Source of the DNA: Adiantum capillus-veneris
Lineage: Eukaryota > Streptophyta > Polypodiopsida > Polypodiales > Pteridaceae
Direction: 5' to 3'
NCBI GenBank assembly: GCA_014529385.2
Contig: CM043968.1
Location: 125,821,518 to 125,885,517 of the forward strand
Length of the DNA stretch: 64,000 nt
In this document: piece by piece, positions 44,561-56,004 of the stretch
How the letters are laid out: every line of letters begins with the position of its first letter
Numbering within the stretch: position 1 is the stretch's first letter
Position numbers and translations under genes: made by a program
Notes under the pieces: generated by a model
Database searches by the model: none
What the model was told of the DNA's origin: nothing
What the model saw: only the letters and a program-made list of their open reading frames with translations

Positions 44561-45595
44561 TTACACCACAGAAGGTGGAACGCCCTTCATGTCATGATAT
44601 GTCCAAGCAAAGATATCCTTGTATTCCTTGAGGAGCTCCTTAAGTACAGCCTCTTCAGTTTCGGTAAGGTCTTGAGCAATAAAGACTGGTTTAGACTCCT
44701 CACCTGGTTCTGCTAATTCTATCTCTTTAACTACCGCTGGACCATCATAGACTCCATTGCTTCCATTGGTAGGTATTCGTTGGTCTTTGGCATAAACAAC
44801 CTTTTGCTCCCCCGTGGTATAAGATTTAAAATGTTCAGGAGCCGTATGTAAGTCAGTAGGCTCTTGTCCTGACAGAGACCTTTCTTTTAGTTCTGCCTCC
44901 TTTTGTTGTTGTGCTAACTCTCGGTTTTGACGTCTTCTTATAGTTCGACTCAATTTCGGCTCTGTAACCTCCAATTGAGCGAGGTCAATGGGTCGCGGGC
45001 TGCACCACATGACACTCTGGAGATGTTCACCCCAATTGTCTACTAGCTTTCGATGAGCATCACATGCCCCTAGATAGCTAAGCCATTCTGCAGTAGATCT
45101 TTCCTTGTTTATCCTAGCTCTCACATTTGCTCGATATCGTCGTCTCTTATATGACCTTTGTTTCTTGTTAAGGTTTTGATTTTGGTAAATGTTTGAACTC
45201 GACTCGCCTGATAGGTCTTCGCTTGTATCTTCTTCACTCTCATATAAATTACCATAGATCGTCGTACTAGGCCTTGAGTGTTTAGTTTCTATACTTGGTT
45301 CACTCGATGTTTCCTCAGGTTCTGAATCCATTTCTCCCTGAGATTCCGTTTCTGATGTGTATTGGCCTGAAGCCTTTGAGGAATCATCAGTTTCACTCTC
45401 AGGTAGGTGTGCCTCTTTCTTATCATCGGATGTTACATGCGCTACACCTAACATGTTTACTGGTGCAATGTGTGGTATCTCTTCCCCATCTGGTGTTACC
45501 CAGGTTGTTCCTCTAGCTCCCCATGTATCTATAGTTGCCGCTAGTTGTACCCAATCGACATTGTCTGACTCAGCCATTCCGGGTAGGATATCCAT
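44561..45595 (-). pseudogene. Long PR-RT linker (A2)
   Basis: A 344-aa frame lies between the upstream protease and RT. It has a Ser/Glu/Asp-rich acidic stretch (45180-45420), a basic cluster (KKQRSYKRRRYRANVRARIN), and ends with KEYKDIFAWTYHDMKGVPPS, the segment that normally leads into RT in plant gypsy elements. No enzymatic motif is seen in the middle. The linker is long compared with most Ty3/gypsy polyproteins; part may be an additional uncharacterised domain. Confidence 0.75.
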
Positions 45596-45679
45596 ATAAG
45601 GAGAGTTCTCCCCAATATCCGTGTCTTCGTTACACGTATAACAATACTGTAATGGAGCTGAGTGAATTATTGTGTATGA

Positions 45680-46648
45680 TCAATTATCAATGATGAATTT
45701 ATTTCCTAAAGGATGCGTTCGACCACTTAAAAGATCAACTCGAATGATAGAGTCTTGGAACTGTAAGTAGACGTGGTTTTTGGACCAGTCATGCACCATT
45801 TTTGCTTCCCTCGTGAATGGACGCCCTAAGATCATCTCAAATGACATAGGATGCTTGGAAAAATCCATAACAATGAAAGTCTGCCTTACCTTGTGTCCCA
45901 AGACCTTGATCTTGAGATCCTTCAGCATTCCAATAGGCATAACAATAGATCCATTAGCCATTTTTACCACTACGCTTGTGGCTTCAAGGTGAGGTCTCCC
46001 CATAGACTCCCAACAACTCTTTGTCACCATGCTGACTCCCACACCACCGTCAAGGACCCCCTTTACAGTTAATCCTTTAGTAGTGATGGGTAGAGTAGCA
46101 TTAGATTCATCACCTTCAAAGTATTGCCCCAACTTGTTAACAGGTATTTCTATAACAAGGTTCTCATCTAGGTTGGGTTGTGGATCTATGTGTTCCTCCT
46201 CTATTGGCATCTCCGCAGCTCCATCCATCTGTGCAAATTGTGGTAGCCCAAACTTTAGTTCTCCATTGAGGAAGGCTCGAAGAGCTGAGACTAGCTCAGG
46301 GTCTTTATATAGTTTGGACATGATGGTGGTTCTAACTTCTGAAGACATGAAATCCATCAATTTGGCAATGTTTAACGGCACCTTTTGGCCTTGAGTCCCT
46401 TGACGTGGGGAAGATGGGATCTCCATTTCTATAATAGGATCAGGTAGTCCCTCTGTAAACATTCTTTCCATCAAGAAGTGAGTACGTCCACTTTCCCATG
46501 ACTTTAAGTCACTTTCTTCTTGGATGACACTAGGTATGTCCAAGGATCTATGGACTTGGTGAGGTTGTTGTTGTGTAGGGAACACGGTGTCTGTAATCTG
46601 GATCTTCCTAGGTGCTGGTTCTAGATCCCTTTGGGTATCTTCTACCAA
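45680..46648 (-). pseudogene. Upstream retropepsin PR1 and gag-PR spacer (A2)
   Basis: A 322-aa frame. The first half is spacer (HFLMERMFTEGLPDPIIEME). The protease core reads TTKGLTVKGVLDGGVGVSMV with DGG in place of the classical D(T/S)G, then VKMANGSIVMPIGMLKDLKI and the MILGRPFTREAKMVHDWSKN end. DGG(S/V) variants occur in other plant gypsy proteases. The frame ends at a TGA at about 45680, explained by a CGA change. It would cleave the polyprotein. Copy A1 lacks this core. Confidence 0.85.
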
Positions 46649-46901
46649 ACTCCTTAATTGCTTGACTCGCTCAATCTCCTCTGTAGGGTTTGGTTATTCC
46701 TATCTTCTTTTTGGATCCTGGCCATTGTGGCTCATGAAGATCTTCCTTGTTGGTTTCTATGTTAGTGGTTGTTTTGGTCTCCATGGTTTCACCTGAATCA
46801 GAATCTTCTTCAGCGTCGTTCATATATACAGGGTCATCACCAGTCCCTATGTTGGTCTTTGAGCTGGGGTCTGACTTCGCTGCTTTTTGCGATCTCTTTC
46901 T

Positions 46902-47770
46902 TCATGTTTTCTTCTTTTTTTTGGATTGGGCAATTGATGCCGTGTCTCTTTCCTCAAGAATATAATTTTGTTTTTGGAGCATCAATCGTGTGAGTGCGTT
47001 TACTAGTACTATGTTTATAGTTGGTGGTGTCCCATCAAAAATCTCTATTAAGTTCAATGGTGTGATTTTCAGTGCGTTTGGATTGTTAGGACACTGTGCG
47101 ATCAAATGATCTATGCCACAATGATTACAAGTGAGTATTGGCATTGCCAATGCACTCCCTTGACTTGTTTGCATTAGTGCAGCATTCTTTTGCATTCTAA
47201 TGGGGCACTCAACTACTCGATGTGGTCCACCACATTCGTAGCACTGAAGAGGTGGTCTCCTGGAAAAACTATTAATGTTTTCGCCTCTTGCTGCTAGCGC
47301 AGTAGCTTGATATACCGGTTTGATTTGTCCCCAATGGTCTTCCATATAGTACATGGGACACTCCTCAAGCATGTCGACTCCATAGGTGATACTAGAGTCT
47401 ATGTCCTCTTCGCAATCTACATAAGTATTAGATGACTCGCAACCTATTTGGTTCATAGGTGTAACTCTTGGATGAGGGGGTTGCGGTCCTAGCACTGGAG
47501 GTGGCAACGGTGTGGTTTGGACCACATTTTGGGTTCTAGGGACCATGTGTTGTAATGGCAACTGTCGCTCCATGGGTGGGGTAGGCATCAATGCAGGAAA
47601 TCGAGGTGAGTCTGCCCAAGCTATAGACGGTCTATTTTCCATGATGCGTTTAAGCATCAGGCAATCCTTCGCTTGATGGCCATACCTACCACATGCGTTA
47701 CAAGTCCCGTTAAACTTTACTCTGAAAGTATGGCATTCACTCGTAGTATGTGGGCCCAAGCAAATTGAGC
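46902..47770 (-). pseudogene. Gag nucleocapsid region with four zinc knuckles (A2)
   Basis: The frame at 46902-47759 (285 aa) contains CNACGRYGHQAKDC (CX2CX4HX4C), CYECGGPHRVVEC and CNHCGIDHLIAQC (both CX2CX3HX4C). Upstream of the apparent Met, across a TGG-to-TGA change, is CSICLGPHTTSEC (CX2CX3HX4C). A proline-rich spacer (FPALMPTPPMERQLPLQHMV) and acidic stretch lie between knuckles two and three. Knuckles bind element RNA for packaging. Confidence 0.85.
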
Positions 47771-47771
47771 A

Positions 47772-49153
47772 TCATTGTTGCTCCCTTCTTGGATACATAT
47801 GAGTATTTTGTGGAGCACGATTACCCCTAAGGCTTTCTTGGATGGCCTTTGTGAGATTTTCCAAAGTCATCTCAGATATCGTTTGCTCTTTCACGATTGG
47901 CTTTATCTTCATTGGCTCATGCCCTGATGCTTGCGAGCTACTAGACTTCGGCTCGACAGACACTCTTTCTCCTGCAATCATTAAATTATCCTCCAATTGG
48001 ATTGCATTCATGGTGACTGCTTCCCAAGTAGTGATACCTCTAATGACTAGGCCATTATTGATACTTTCATGTCGTAGTCCCCTAATGAATCTATCGAGCA
48101 ATTGGTTGTTTTTCAATCGCTCGTTTGGATTGCATCGAGAATTCAAATTCTTTAGGCCACTAATGAAGTCTCTCACGGATTCACCTTCTTCTCGTTGGGC
48201 TTTCTGGAGCTGAGAGGCTACACCCCAAAGTACTCCCTCTCGTATGTATTCTTTTAAGAACAGTCTCCTAAGAGTAGAGTAGATCGTTTTCTCTTCTACT
48301 CTTAAGGTTCTATACCAATCTCCAACCTTTCCGCTTAGGGTCAAACTCAAAGCCTTACACTTATGTAGCTCATTGTGCTCTTCCAAGGAATCGCACAGAT
48401 GTTCAAATACTTCCATATGCTTTCTAGCATCTCCGTCTCCACTGAATTTCTGTGTGAGCTTAGCTACTTGAACTACCTTACTCCTAGTCTCTCTATCAGG
48501 TGCACTACGCAATAGAGCGACCGATAGTTTGAGCAAATGCTGCCAAATCTCCTATTTGAGCAGGTATAATGGGTGTATGTGCTCCTGGAACCACATGTGA
48601 GATGGGAGTTGGCCTTGGCCTTGGCATACGCGCGGCTCTTGGGTCCCATATTTCGTATGGTGGTGTACCAGACGGTGGTCCAAAGTTTACAGGCGTGGCC
48701 CTAGGCATAGGGGGTGCCTGATATGGCATGTTATTATTAAATGGCATGGCTCCACTTGTATAAGATCTTGGATAATGCCATTGTGGATTATAAGCTCTTG
48801 GAATAATCGGAGGTGTAGGAGCTACATGAGGCTGAGGTACGACAGGTGCACATGATTGATACATACATGTAGGTATAGTTGGGGGCACTGTGCTACTAGG
48901 CATCGGCGCAATATTAACAAATGAACTCCATGGTGTACTTCTTGTCATGCTCACCACTGGGATATGCATGGTAGCCGTAGTGTCATTAAGAGAAAGATGA
49001 GCTAGATCTGGGAAGGTAAAGCTGCCACTTGTGGGCTCAGATTGTACTGAGGCTCCTGGCAAAACAACATATGGAGGATCAATGGGGCTCACTGAGGGCG
49101 TCTCCATTTGTGATAGGGTTGGTTGGTTGGCCTTTCCCGTATCCAAGAATCTC
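47772..49153 (-). pseudogene. Gag capsid domain and spacer (A2, downstream of element C)
   Basis: The frame at 47772-48536 is a retrotransposon gag domain: KFSGDGDARKHMEVFEHLCD, GKVGDWYRTLRVEEKTIYST, LRRLFLKEYIREGVLWGVAS, EEGESVRDFISGLKNLNSRC, LLDRFIRGLRHESINNG. The frame at 48505-49146 is the Pro/Thr/Met-rich spacer preceding it; the two overlap because of a frameshift near 48520. It starts abruptly at 49153 where element C's truncated LTR begins. About 75 codons of gag present in A4 are missing at this edge. Confidence 0.9.
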
Positions 49154-49362
49154 GAACCCCGAACCCGAACCCCAAACCCCCGACGGCCTCTAAAACACCG
49201 GGGACTGAATGGAGCGCCTCGAGCCTGTCATGGTAAAGCAAACAGGGGGCACCACCTAGCTTGAGCGGCTAGGATGCAAATAACACACCACCATAACAAA
49301 TTTTTCATCCAAGAGAGATGGATGCTTGGGAGTAATGATGAAGAGGAAGGGGAATGAGATCA

Positions 49363-49431
<69 letters not shown>

Positions 49432-50729
49432 AGCGGCTTAGTACTTAGGCACCACAGAAGGATGGCGAATCCGCACACCCTTCACACATACACAAGCTCA
49501 CTCCAAACACAAGACTAGGTGGCCATTCCGCACACCTCACATGGGAAAAACATTGCAAGAAAACATACTCACAAAACCTCAAGATTTATTTAGAGAATAA
49601 GGCGATGAAATGGGGGGCAAAGGGTAGGGGAAAGAGAAGGGAGAGAGTGGTAGATCATATGGCGGATATGTGGGAGTTGATGGCGAAGACTCGCATGAGG
49701 GTTATGGCCATCATCCTTCATTTAGCTACCCTTCATCTTCCATAGCCCAAGGGTGTAGAGGTCATGCTCAAGACGAGCATGGTGATTGCGGTGATGGTGA
49801 TGGTGTGGGTGTGGGTGTGTGCACTAGTCACACACAGTGCATAGTGTACTCTTTGGTGATGTTGTGTGTGTATTTAGTGTGATGGTGACCCCTCTTTATA
49901 TACGTGTGGAGGGGGAAGAAATTCTAGGATTTAGAAATGAAGAAATCATTATCTTCATAGGCCATGTGACTGTGGGCCCCACTTGTCTATCTGTGTGTAT
50001 ATGTGCCAGAACAGCAGTCTCATGAGAGAGAGACTAAGAGAGAAAGATGGGTTGATGAAAAAAGTGAGAGGTGACATGGAGAATAAAGTAATTACAAGAG
50101 GGGAGAGAGGGGAGTGTGTTCAGAGGTGAATCTGTGTGCAGATGTGTGTGAACACAAGAAAAATCAGGTAACCACCGGGTGGGGATGGGTTTGCGGGCAC
50201 CTTTTTCAGTGAAACTGAGTGTGTGTGAGTGTGGGGGAGGTTATTTAGCTGCAAGACAAGAGACATGGCGCCCTTTAGAGAGAGAGGGGAATATTTGGGT
50301 CATGGGATATGATAGGAGAGAGAAAAGGGGGGTGGGGTATACTATTTTGGAAGATAGGATAAGTGGCATGTGAGTTAGGGTGCATTGTTGGTGAGTTAGA
50401 ATGTATTATTGGTGAGAGGTGGGGTAGCTTGGGAGAGAGAAAGGAGAAAGGACAAGGGGAAGAGAGAGGGGTTGACCTTTTGAGTGGAGGAGAGGAAAAG
50501 GGACACACGGCGGGGCAACAATGAAGAAAAAGGAGGCAAGGTGGGGATGGGCTGCCCCGCAGGCATGAGGTGGCCTATTTTACCTTTCTCATATATTTAC
50601 ATAATCATACTTTATTTTTTCTTACTTTTTCCAATTCCTTTTATCACTCCCTCCCTAAGAGGGGGTTTTCATGGGGTGGGGACAAGAGAAGAGGGGTATG
50701 GGAGCTTGGCTTGTGAAAAGCCCCCATCA
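49154..50729 (-). repeat. 3' LTR of element C (terminal 15 bp missing)
   Basis: In element direction it starts TGATGGGGGCTTTTC (plus strand ends CCCATCA at 50729). The far end has an expanded GAACCCC-type run and lacks the TGACGGGAGCAAAGA seen at 56866-56880. A (GA)n run at 49364-49428 is about twice as long as in the other LTR. Confidence 0.9.
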
Positions 50730-50745
50730 TTAGCCCTCCCCTTTT
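50730..50745 (-). promoter_or_regulatory. Polypurine tract of element C
   Basis: The minus strand reads AAAAGGGGAGGGCTAA directly before TGATGGGG. Its last seven bases match element B. Confidence 0.88.
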
Positions 50746-50757
50746 GGTTAGAGGCAT

Positions 50758-51342
50758 TCATGTCTCTAGCTCATCTATTTGATCATTATCGTCGGAGGTG
50801 GCGGCTAATGGTGTGTCCTCATCTGGAATGTCAATAGGTGGAGCCTGGTCAAATCGAAGAAAATAAAGTTTAAGTCGACAACCATTTACCCTGGTTTTAT
50901 GAAGTTTTCCATCATCCTCCATAAGTTGGTAACTTCCATTGGCATACTTTTTCATGATGATGAAAGGGCCTTCCCATCAGAGCAGGAGTTTCTTATCCTT
51001 GTGCGTGTCGAAGCGATTGTTGTAGAGGAGCACCAACAATCCTTTCTTCAATTCTTTTTTCCAGAGATGCTCATTAAAGCTAAGCCGTCTATGCTCTGCT
51101 TGTGCTGCATAATAATTTATTGCTTCTTCTCTGTCCAGCTACAGTCTTTCCAAGTTGATGATGTGATCCCTCAAATGCATGTTGGGTTGTTGAAGTTGGC
51201 TTGCCATTACTTTGAGACTTTGTAGTTGCACTTCAATGGGCAAGATTGCTTCCTTACCAAATACTAGATGATACGGTGTGAATCCCAAGGATGTACGGAA
51301 TGAAGTTCTGTAGGCCCATAAAGCTGGTAGTAGGTACTTATC
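50758..51342 (-). pseudogene. Integrase C-terminal domain (element C)
   Basis: In phase with the upstream integrase after a stop at about 51340 (a TGG-to-TGA change), the reading gives ALWAYRTSFRTSLGFTPYHL, VFGKEAILPIEVQLQSLKV, then the C-terminal segment. A TGA at about 50986 (CGA change) follows, then a 65-aa piece (MKKYANGSYQLMEDDGKLHK, VNGCRLKLYF). It ends at TAA about 13 nt from the polypurine tract. No chromodomain is visible. Confidence 0.85.
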
Positions 51343-52440
51343 TCAGTCTCCAGGATGATTGTTTACCTGCTTGGTAATAATTTTAGAAACCATTCCATTT
51401 ACCTTTTCAACTAGGCCATTACATTGAGGGTAATATGGTGAAGAGTGCCTCCTTGTAATTCCCAGTTTCTGCATTAATTCTCCTACCAAGTCTGCTCTGA
51501 AACCCGGCCCTCTATCAGAGATGATCTCTAAAGGTGTGCCAAACCTACAGCATATGTGCTCGTAGATAAATTTAGCTACCTCTATCACTGTGATTCTAGT
51601 GGTGGTTGTAGCCTCTGCCCATCTAGTCATGTAGTCGACCCCCATGATAATGTAGAATTTTCCTGAGTTGGCCCTAGGTAATGGCCCAATGGCATCGATA
51701 CCCCATTTTTCAAATGGGCCATATGAGGGGATAGGTGTCTGTGGTTCAGGCATAAGTGACCTAGTGCCGGCCTTTTGACACAACTTACACGTTTTGCACC
51801 AGTGGTGTACATCACGGTTGAGGCTAGGCCATATGAAGCCTGCCTGCAAGATTTTCCTACTTGTTATGTCTAGGGCAAAGTGACCACCACAAACCCCGTC
51901 GTGACAGCTAGCAATTACTCCCGTGATTTCCTGAGAGAGAGGGACCTTCCTGAGTATTTGGTCTTTACCCTTACGGTACAAACCGTCATTGATGAGTCGA
52001 TACCTTGTGGCCTTCCGCGTCAGCCATTGCTTCTGTCCCTTTGTTAAATCTGATGGGCATTCCCATGTTTCCAAAAAATGCATGATGTCAGGAAAGGCAT
52101 CACTGCCTTGAAATAGAGGGAGCTTTAGTTTTATTGCTCCAACCACCACTTCCTGTAGTCTTTCACTTGCTAGGGCATCTGCTTCTTGGTTTTGAGCCCT
52201 TGGGATATGGTGTATTTGAACTTCTTCAAACTTACCCAACAAGGTTTTTACACCACTTAAGTGAGTCCTTAAACTAGGATTCTTGCATGTCCATGCTCCA
52301 TTTACTTGCCTTACCAGAAGTAGAGCATCCCCAAATACATTAAGGCTTGTACACCTTGCGAGACGCACCATTGTAAACCCTTGGTTAGTGTTGCATACTC
52401 AGCTTCATTGTTAGAATGTGAATCTAACAATTGGCCCAAC
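51343..52440 (-). pseudogene. Second (archaeal-type) RNase H end and integrase core (element C)
   Basis: The frame at 51343-52371 begins in the second RNase H (VFGDALLLVRQVNGAWTCKN, VQIHHIPRAQNQEADALASE). SNNEAEYATLTKGLQW lies just upstream in the same frame at about 52372-52425. Integrase follows: zinc module HDGVCGGHFALDITSRKILQ with CKTCKLCQK, then KWGIDAIGPLP (Asp 1), ISDRGPGFRADL (Asp 2) and NGLVEKVNGMV (Glu). All three catalytic residues and the HHCC ligands are present. A one-base shift near 52440 separates this from the upstream pol frame. Confidence 0.92.
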
Positions 52441-55170
52441 GAAAATACCTTTGTCATCAAAGACCACTATGCCTGTAGCTGCTTTGTCGGACGCTCGCTT
52501 GTAGGCTCCATCAAAGTAGAGAGAGTGTGCTCCTTCTACCATCGGTGGTACTGGAGGTAATCGGACTTCTCCTTCCTTAGATTGCTTCTCCTTCCCTTCA
52601 AAGACTTGGTAGGTCATGAGTCCCCCCAAACTTGCCCTTGTCGTGCTTTCTACCTGTATCGTGTAGTCAAACTCTTGAAGACGAACTAGACATTTAGTAA
52701 TTCTAGCAGACACATCCATGTGTTGTACAACATAGGGAAATATTTCATCCGTGGTTAGAATCACAAATTGCTTAGGCAGCAAATATGACCTAAACTTTGT
52801 AGTTGCAAATCTAAGAGCTAGGACTAAGTGTTCCACATGGGTGAAACCTTTCTCTCCTGCTGTCATCATTTGACCAGAGAAGTAGATTGGCCTCATGAAA
52901 GATGTCTTCGTATCCTTTTGGAGTAGCACAGCCCCCAATGAGTCATCACCAACACTTGAGGTGACATAGAATTTTTCATCCCACTTAGGTGGTGAGATAG
53001 TTGGCAGAGTGGCTAAGACCTCCTTTACCTTGTTGTAGTGATGTTCGCTTTCCTTGTCCCAAGTGAAAGTTGATCTTTGAGTGAGTTGTTGCAGTGGTAG
53101 AACAAGTCCTGATAGTAGATGTATGAATCTACTTAAGTACCTCACCTTCTGTAGAAAAGAGACCAGTTGACGTGCGGTCGTTGGTGAAGGTAGGGCTATG
53201 AGTGCGGACACCTTACTTGGGTCAGCGTTGATACCTTTTTCTGAAATTTCATGGCCTAGTAGAATGACTTTACTCTCCCCAATGTGGCATTTATCCACAT
53301 TTAATTGCCCACCTAGGCTCTGCAACCTGGCCAAACCTTCAGTTACCTTTTCTAAATGTGAAATACAGGAGCTATATATACAAAAATCATCAATGAACAC
53401 TCTTATGGATGTTCCAAAGAACGGTTGAAAAACATATGTGACATATCTTTGGAATGTGGCAGGTGCATTTGTGAGACCAAATGGCATAACCCTGTATGCA
53501 AAACAACCCCATGGCATGATAAAAGTGGTTTTTAGTTGATCTTCCAAGGCTATGCGTATTTGAAAGTATCCTGAATAACCATCACAGACGGTATAGCATT
53601 CAAAACCCGCTACTTCATTCAGAATTTCATCCAAGAAAGGGAGAGGAAAGTGGTCTCTCTTTGTAGCTGCATTTAGTGGTTTGTAGTCAACACAGACCCT
53701 CCACTTACCATTCTTTTTAGGCGTCACCACTACGGGTGACACCCATTCTAAGTTTTCTACAGGATAGATGAATCCCGCCTCCAGCAGTTTCCTTACCTCG
53801 GCCAAGAGTGCCTTTTCTTGTATGACCCCCAGTCGTCGTAGCTTTTTCACAACTGGTTTTACCCCTTCCTTCAGCTTAATATGATGTTCCACCACTGTAA
53901 TGCCTGTAATTCTTTCATAGTTGTCAATGAACAGGTTAGGAAATCCCATCAACATTTGAAAAAAACTATCTTTCTCCTCAAGTGTTAATTCCGTAGACAA
54001 CATACCCTTCAACCTACTTCCTCTTAGGCCAGGTGATTTGCTCTCCTCTTCATTGGGTTGCCCTTTTGGTGATGGATCACCAGTTGTGCTTACCCTTTGT
54101 GGATCCTTCATAATGATACCCATCACATCAATGGAACTTTCACTTTCGTCGGTGGATGTGGTCTCCTCCTCAGAACTGGAAGATTTGCTAGTGGTTTCAT
54201 CTGCCGATGTTTCCAGATTCATTTTCTTCTTCTTGCCAATCCTCATGTTGTAGTAGATTGTCTCCCCTTTCTTACCGGTCATGCGTAGAAGGCCAGTACC
54301 CCAGTCCTGTTTTGCCTTCATGGCCATCAACCATGGCCTTCCCAAGATTAGTGGATAGCCCTCCCCCTTAGTAGGCATTACAAAAACATCTACCTCTACC
54401 TCAGTGTTGAAAGCTTTTATTTTCATGGCACTTACCACACCCACACACTTTACTTTTGCGTTGTTTGCCATCTTTGCCTTGCATGGAGAAGGCCTGTCAA
54501 CCTCGAGCCCTAATCGAAGCATCATAGCTTCGCTCATTACACAGATTTGTGCACCTCCATCAATGTAGGTGTTTCCAACCCTCTTTCCTTTTATGTTTAC
54601 GTCGACAATTGGAAGGATGTCATCCATGTTGCAACTCGAAATTGCTCCGGCTACCTTTGTTTTGGAGCATCTTGTACTTACCATTTTGGACCATTGTCGC
54701 CTTACTTTAGGTACAAGATGTAGCAGCTGTGGCCATGTAATGTTCGGTCCTTGCTCTGCCACATCCAATGTTAGATCATAGGGCTTAGAACTTTCCCCTA
54801 GCTGGAAGTCGGTGATGCCCAATTTCCGTCGTGGCCTGGATGGCCTCTTTCTATTTTCTCCTCTCATGCTTCTCTCATCATCTGATTGTGTAGCTTTCTC
54901 CCTCCTAGCTCTTTTCACAGTCATGGCTTCAAGTGGTTCTAAAAAGGTTACCTTCTCCTTACCCTTGTCCCTCTCCTTTGCTCTGGGTGGATCCACTACT
55001 ACGGCTTTTCCTTTCTCTTCTAGCCTTATGATGTTTACAGGGCGATCAGGTGGTGGGGCTGGTGGAAGAGGTGGAATGGATGCTTGTAGTGGTGTTTGGG
55101 GTGGACGTAGAATTTTTGTTGGTGGGGGTGGTGCTCGGGGTGGGGGTGTTCTTTCTCTAGGGGGTGACAA
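52411..55170 (-). pseudogene. Pol polyprotein: PR, RT, RNase H, second RNase H start (element C)
   Basis: A 919-aa open frame. Residues 1-60 are proline-rich. PR is at ~190-310 (GNTYIDGGAQICVMSEAM, LILGRPWLMAMKAKQDWG). RT is at ~470-650: WVSPVVVTPKKNGKWRVCVD, FGLTNAPATFQRY, the catalytic VFIDDFCIYSS. The first RNase H at ~720-840 has SSVGDDSLGAVLLQ where the catalytic Asp is expected, so it looks degenerate. The second, archaeal-type RNase H starts at ~885 (SLYFDGAYKRASDKAATGIV) and is cut by the frameshift at ~52440. Upstream, the frame is the same as gag, separated by one TGA. Lengths and order fit Tat-lineage elements. Confidence 0.93.
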
Positions 55171-55203
55171 TTGGTTCCTCCTACCTCCTCTATTATAGTT
55201 TTG

Positions 55204-56004
55204 TCATGGTTTGGGACAGTAGTACATACCGTGACCGTCTTCTCCACAATTGTAGCAATGATACTCCCTGTTTTGTCGTCGTGCTCTTCCAGGGTCTTGA
55301 TCTCTTTCTTGACTTCTCCCTTGCTGTATTAAGTGGACAGACAAATTCTGTAGTTGGTCAGTAATATGGGCCAACATATCTTGTTGGTCATCTCTTACCC
55401 CAAGAGCCGGTGGTGGTGGTGGAATGGTGGTTGTCGTAGTTACCGGTCGACGTGATGTTCCTGATTCTGTTGACTCGGTTTCTTTGGCTTTCATTCGCAG
55501 CTTCTTGTCCTTAAGGCAAGCAATCTCAACGGCTAACTCGTACGTAGCCGGGAATCTACCTTTCACCTTCTCCTTGAGAAGCGGCCATAAGCCATGCGTG
55601 AACCGATCTTTTTTTAGAAAATCGGGTGCAGCTTCCCCCCTTGCCAGTGACTCAACCCACCGTTCCCACAAATCCACAAATTTGGACTCATAGGTGGCAT
55701 ATTCTAAAAGACCCTCTTGCTTCAAGTCTCTCAACTTGTCCCACAACTTTTTTGAAGTGGTACCTCCCCCAAAGCACCTCTTAAAAGCGGTTTTTAAGGG
55801 TTCCCAGTCATCCTTGGTTGCTTGTGGAAGTGCATTGTACCATGATCTAGCTTCTAGCTTCATGAGATGCTTAAAGATTCTAACCCGGGATTCATCTGTA
55901 TCTTTGTTGCTCACTACACATGCTACTTCAAAGTCATCTAGGAAGTCTATTACCAAATCCTCCCCCTTCTTTCCTTTAAATGTTGGAAATGCTACACTTG
56001 CCAT
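55204..56004 (-). CDS. Gag (element C)
   Basis: I chose the second Met of the open frame (MASVAFPTFKGKKGEDLVID) because the preceding ten residues are not gag-like; the frame itself begins at 56034. The capsid domain includes IFKHLMKLEARSWYNALPQA, WEPLKTAFKRCFG, LRDLKQEGLLEYATYESKFV and FLKKDRFTHGLWPLLKEKVK. A basic linker leads to one CX2CX4HX4C zinc knuckle (CYNCGEDGHGMYYC), three residues before a TGA. Reading continues in the same frame into pol. Gag is intact here, about 266 residues. Confidence 0.88.
   Translation of the reverse strand: MASVAFPTFKGKKGEDLVIDFLDDFEVACVVSNKDTDESRVRIFKHLMKLEARSWYNALPQATKDDWEPLKTAFKRCFGGGTTSKKLWDKLRDLKQEGLLEYATYESKFVDLWERWVESLARGEAAPDFLKKDRFTHGLWPLLKEKVKGRFPATYELAVEIACLKDKKLRMKAKETESTESGTSRRPVTTTTTIPPPPPALGVRDDQQDMLAHITDQLQNLSVHLIQQGRSQERDQDPGRARRQNREYHCYNCGEDGHGMYYCPKP

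Noticed and set aside
49670-50837. Plus-strand frames repeated at 57354-58688
   Set aside because: They are the two LTRs of element C read on the non-element strand; duplication of LTRs explains their similarity, not conserved coding.
53198-55364. Several 60-128-aa plus-strand frames over element C pol and gag
   Set aside because: Antisense shadows of a long, motif-rich polyprotein.
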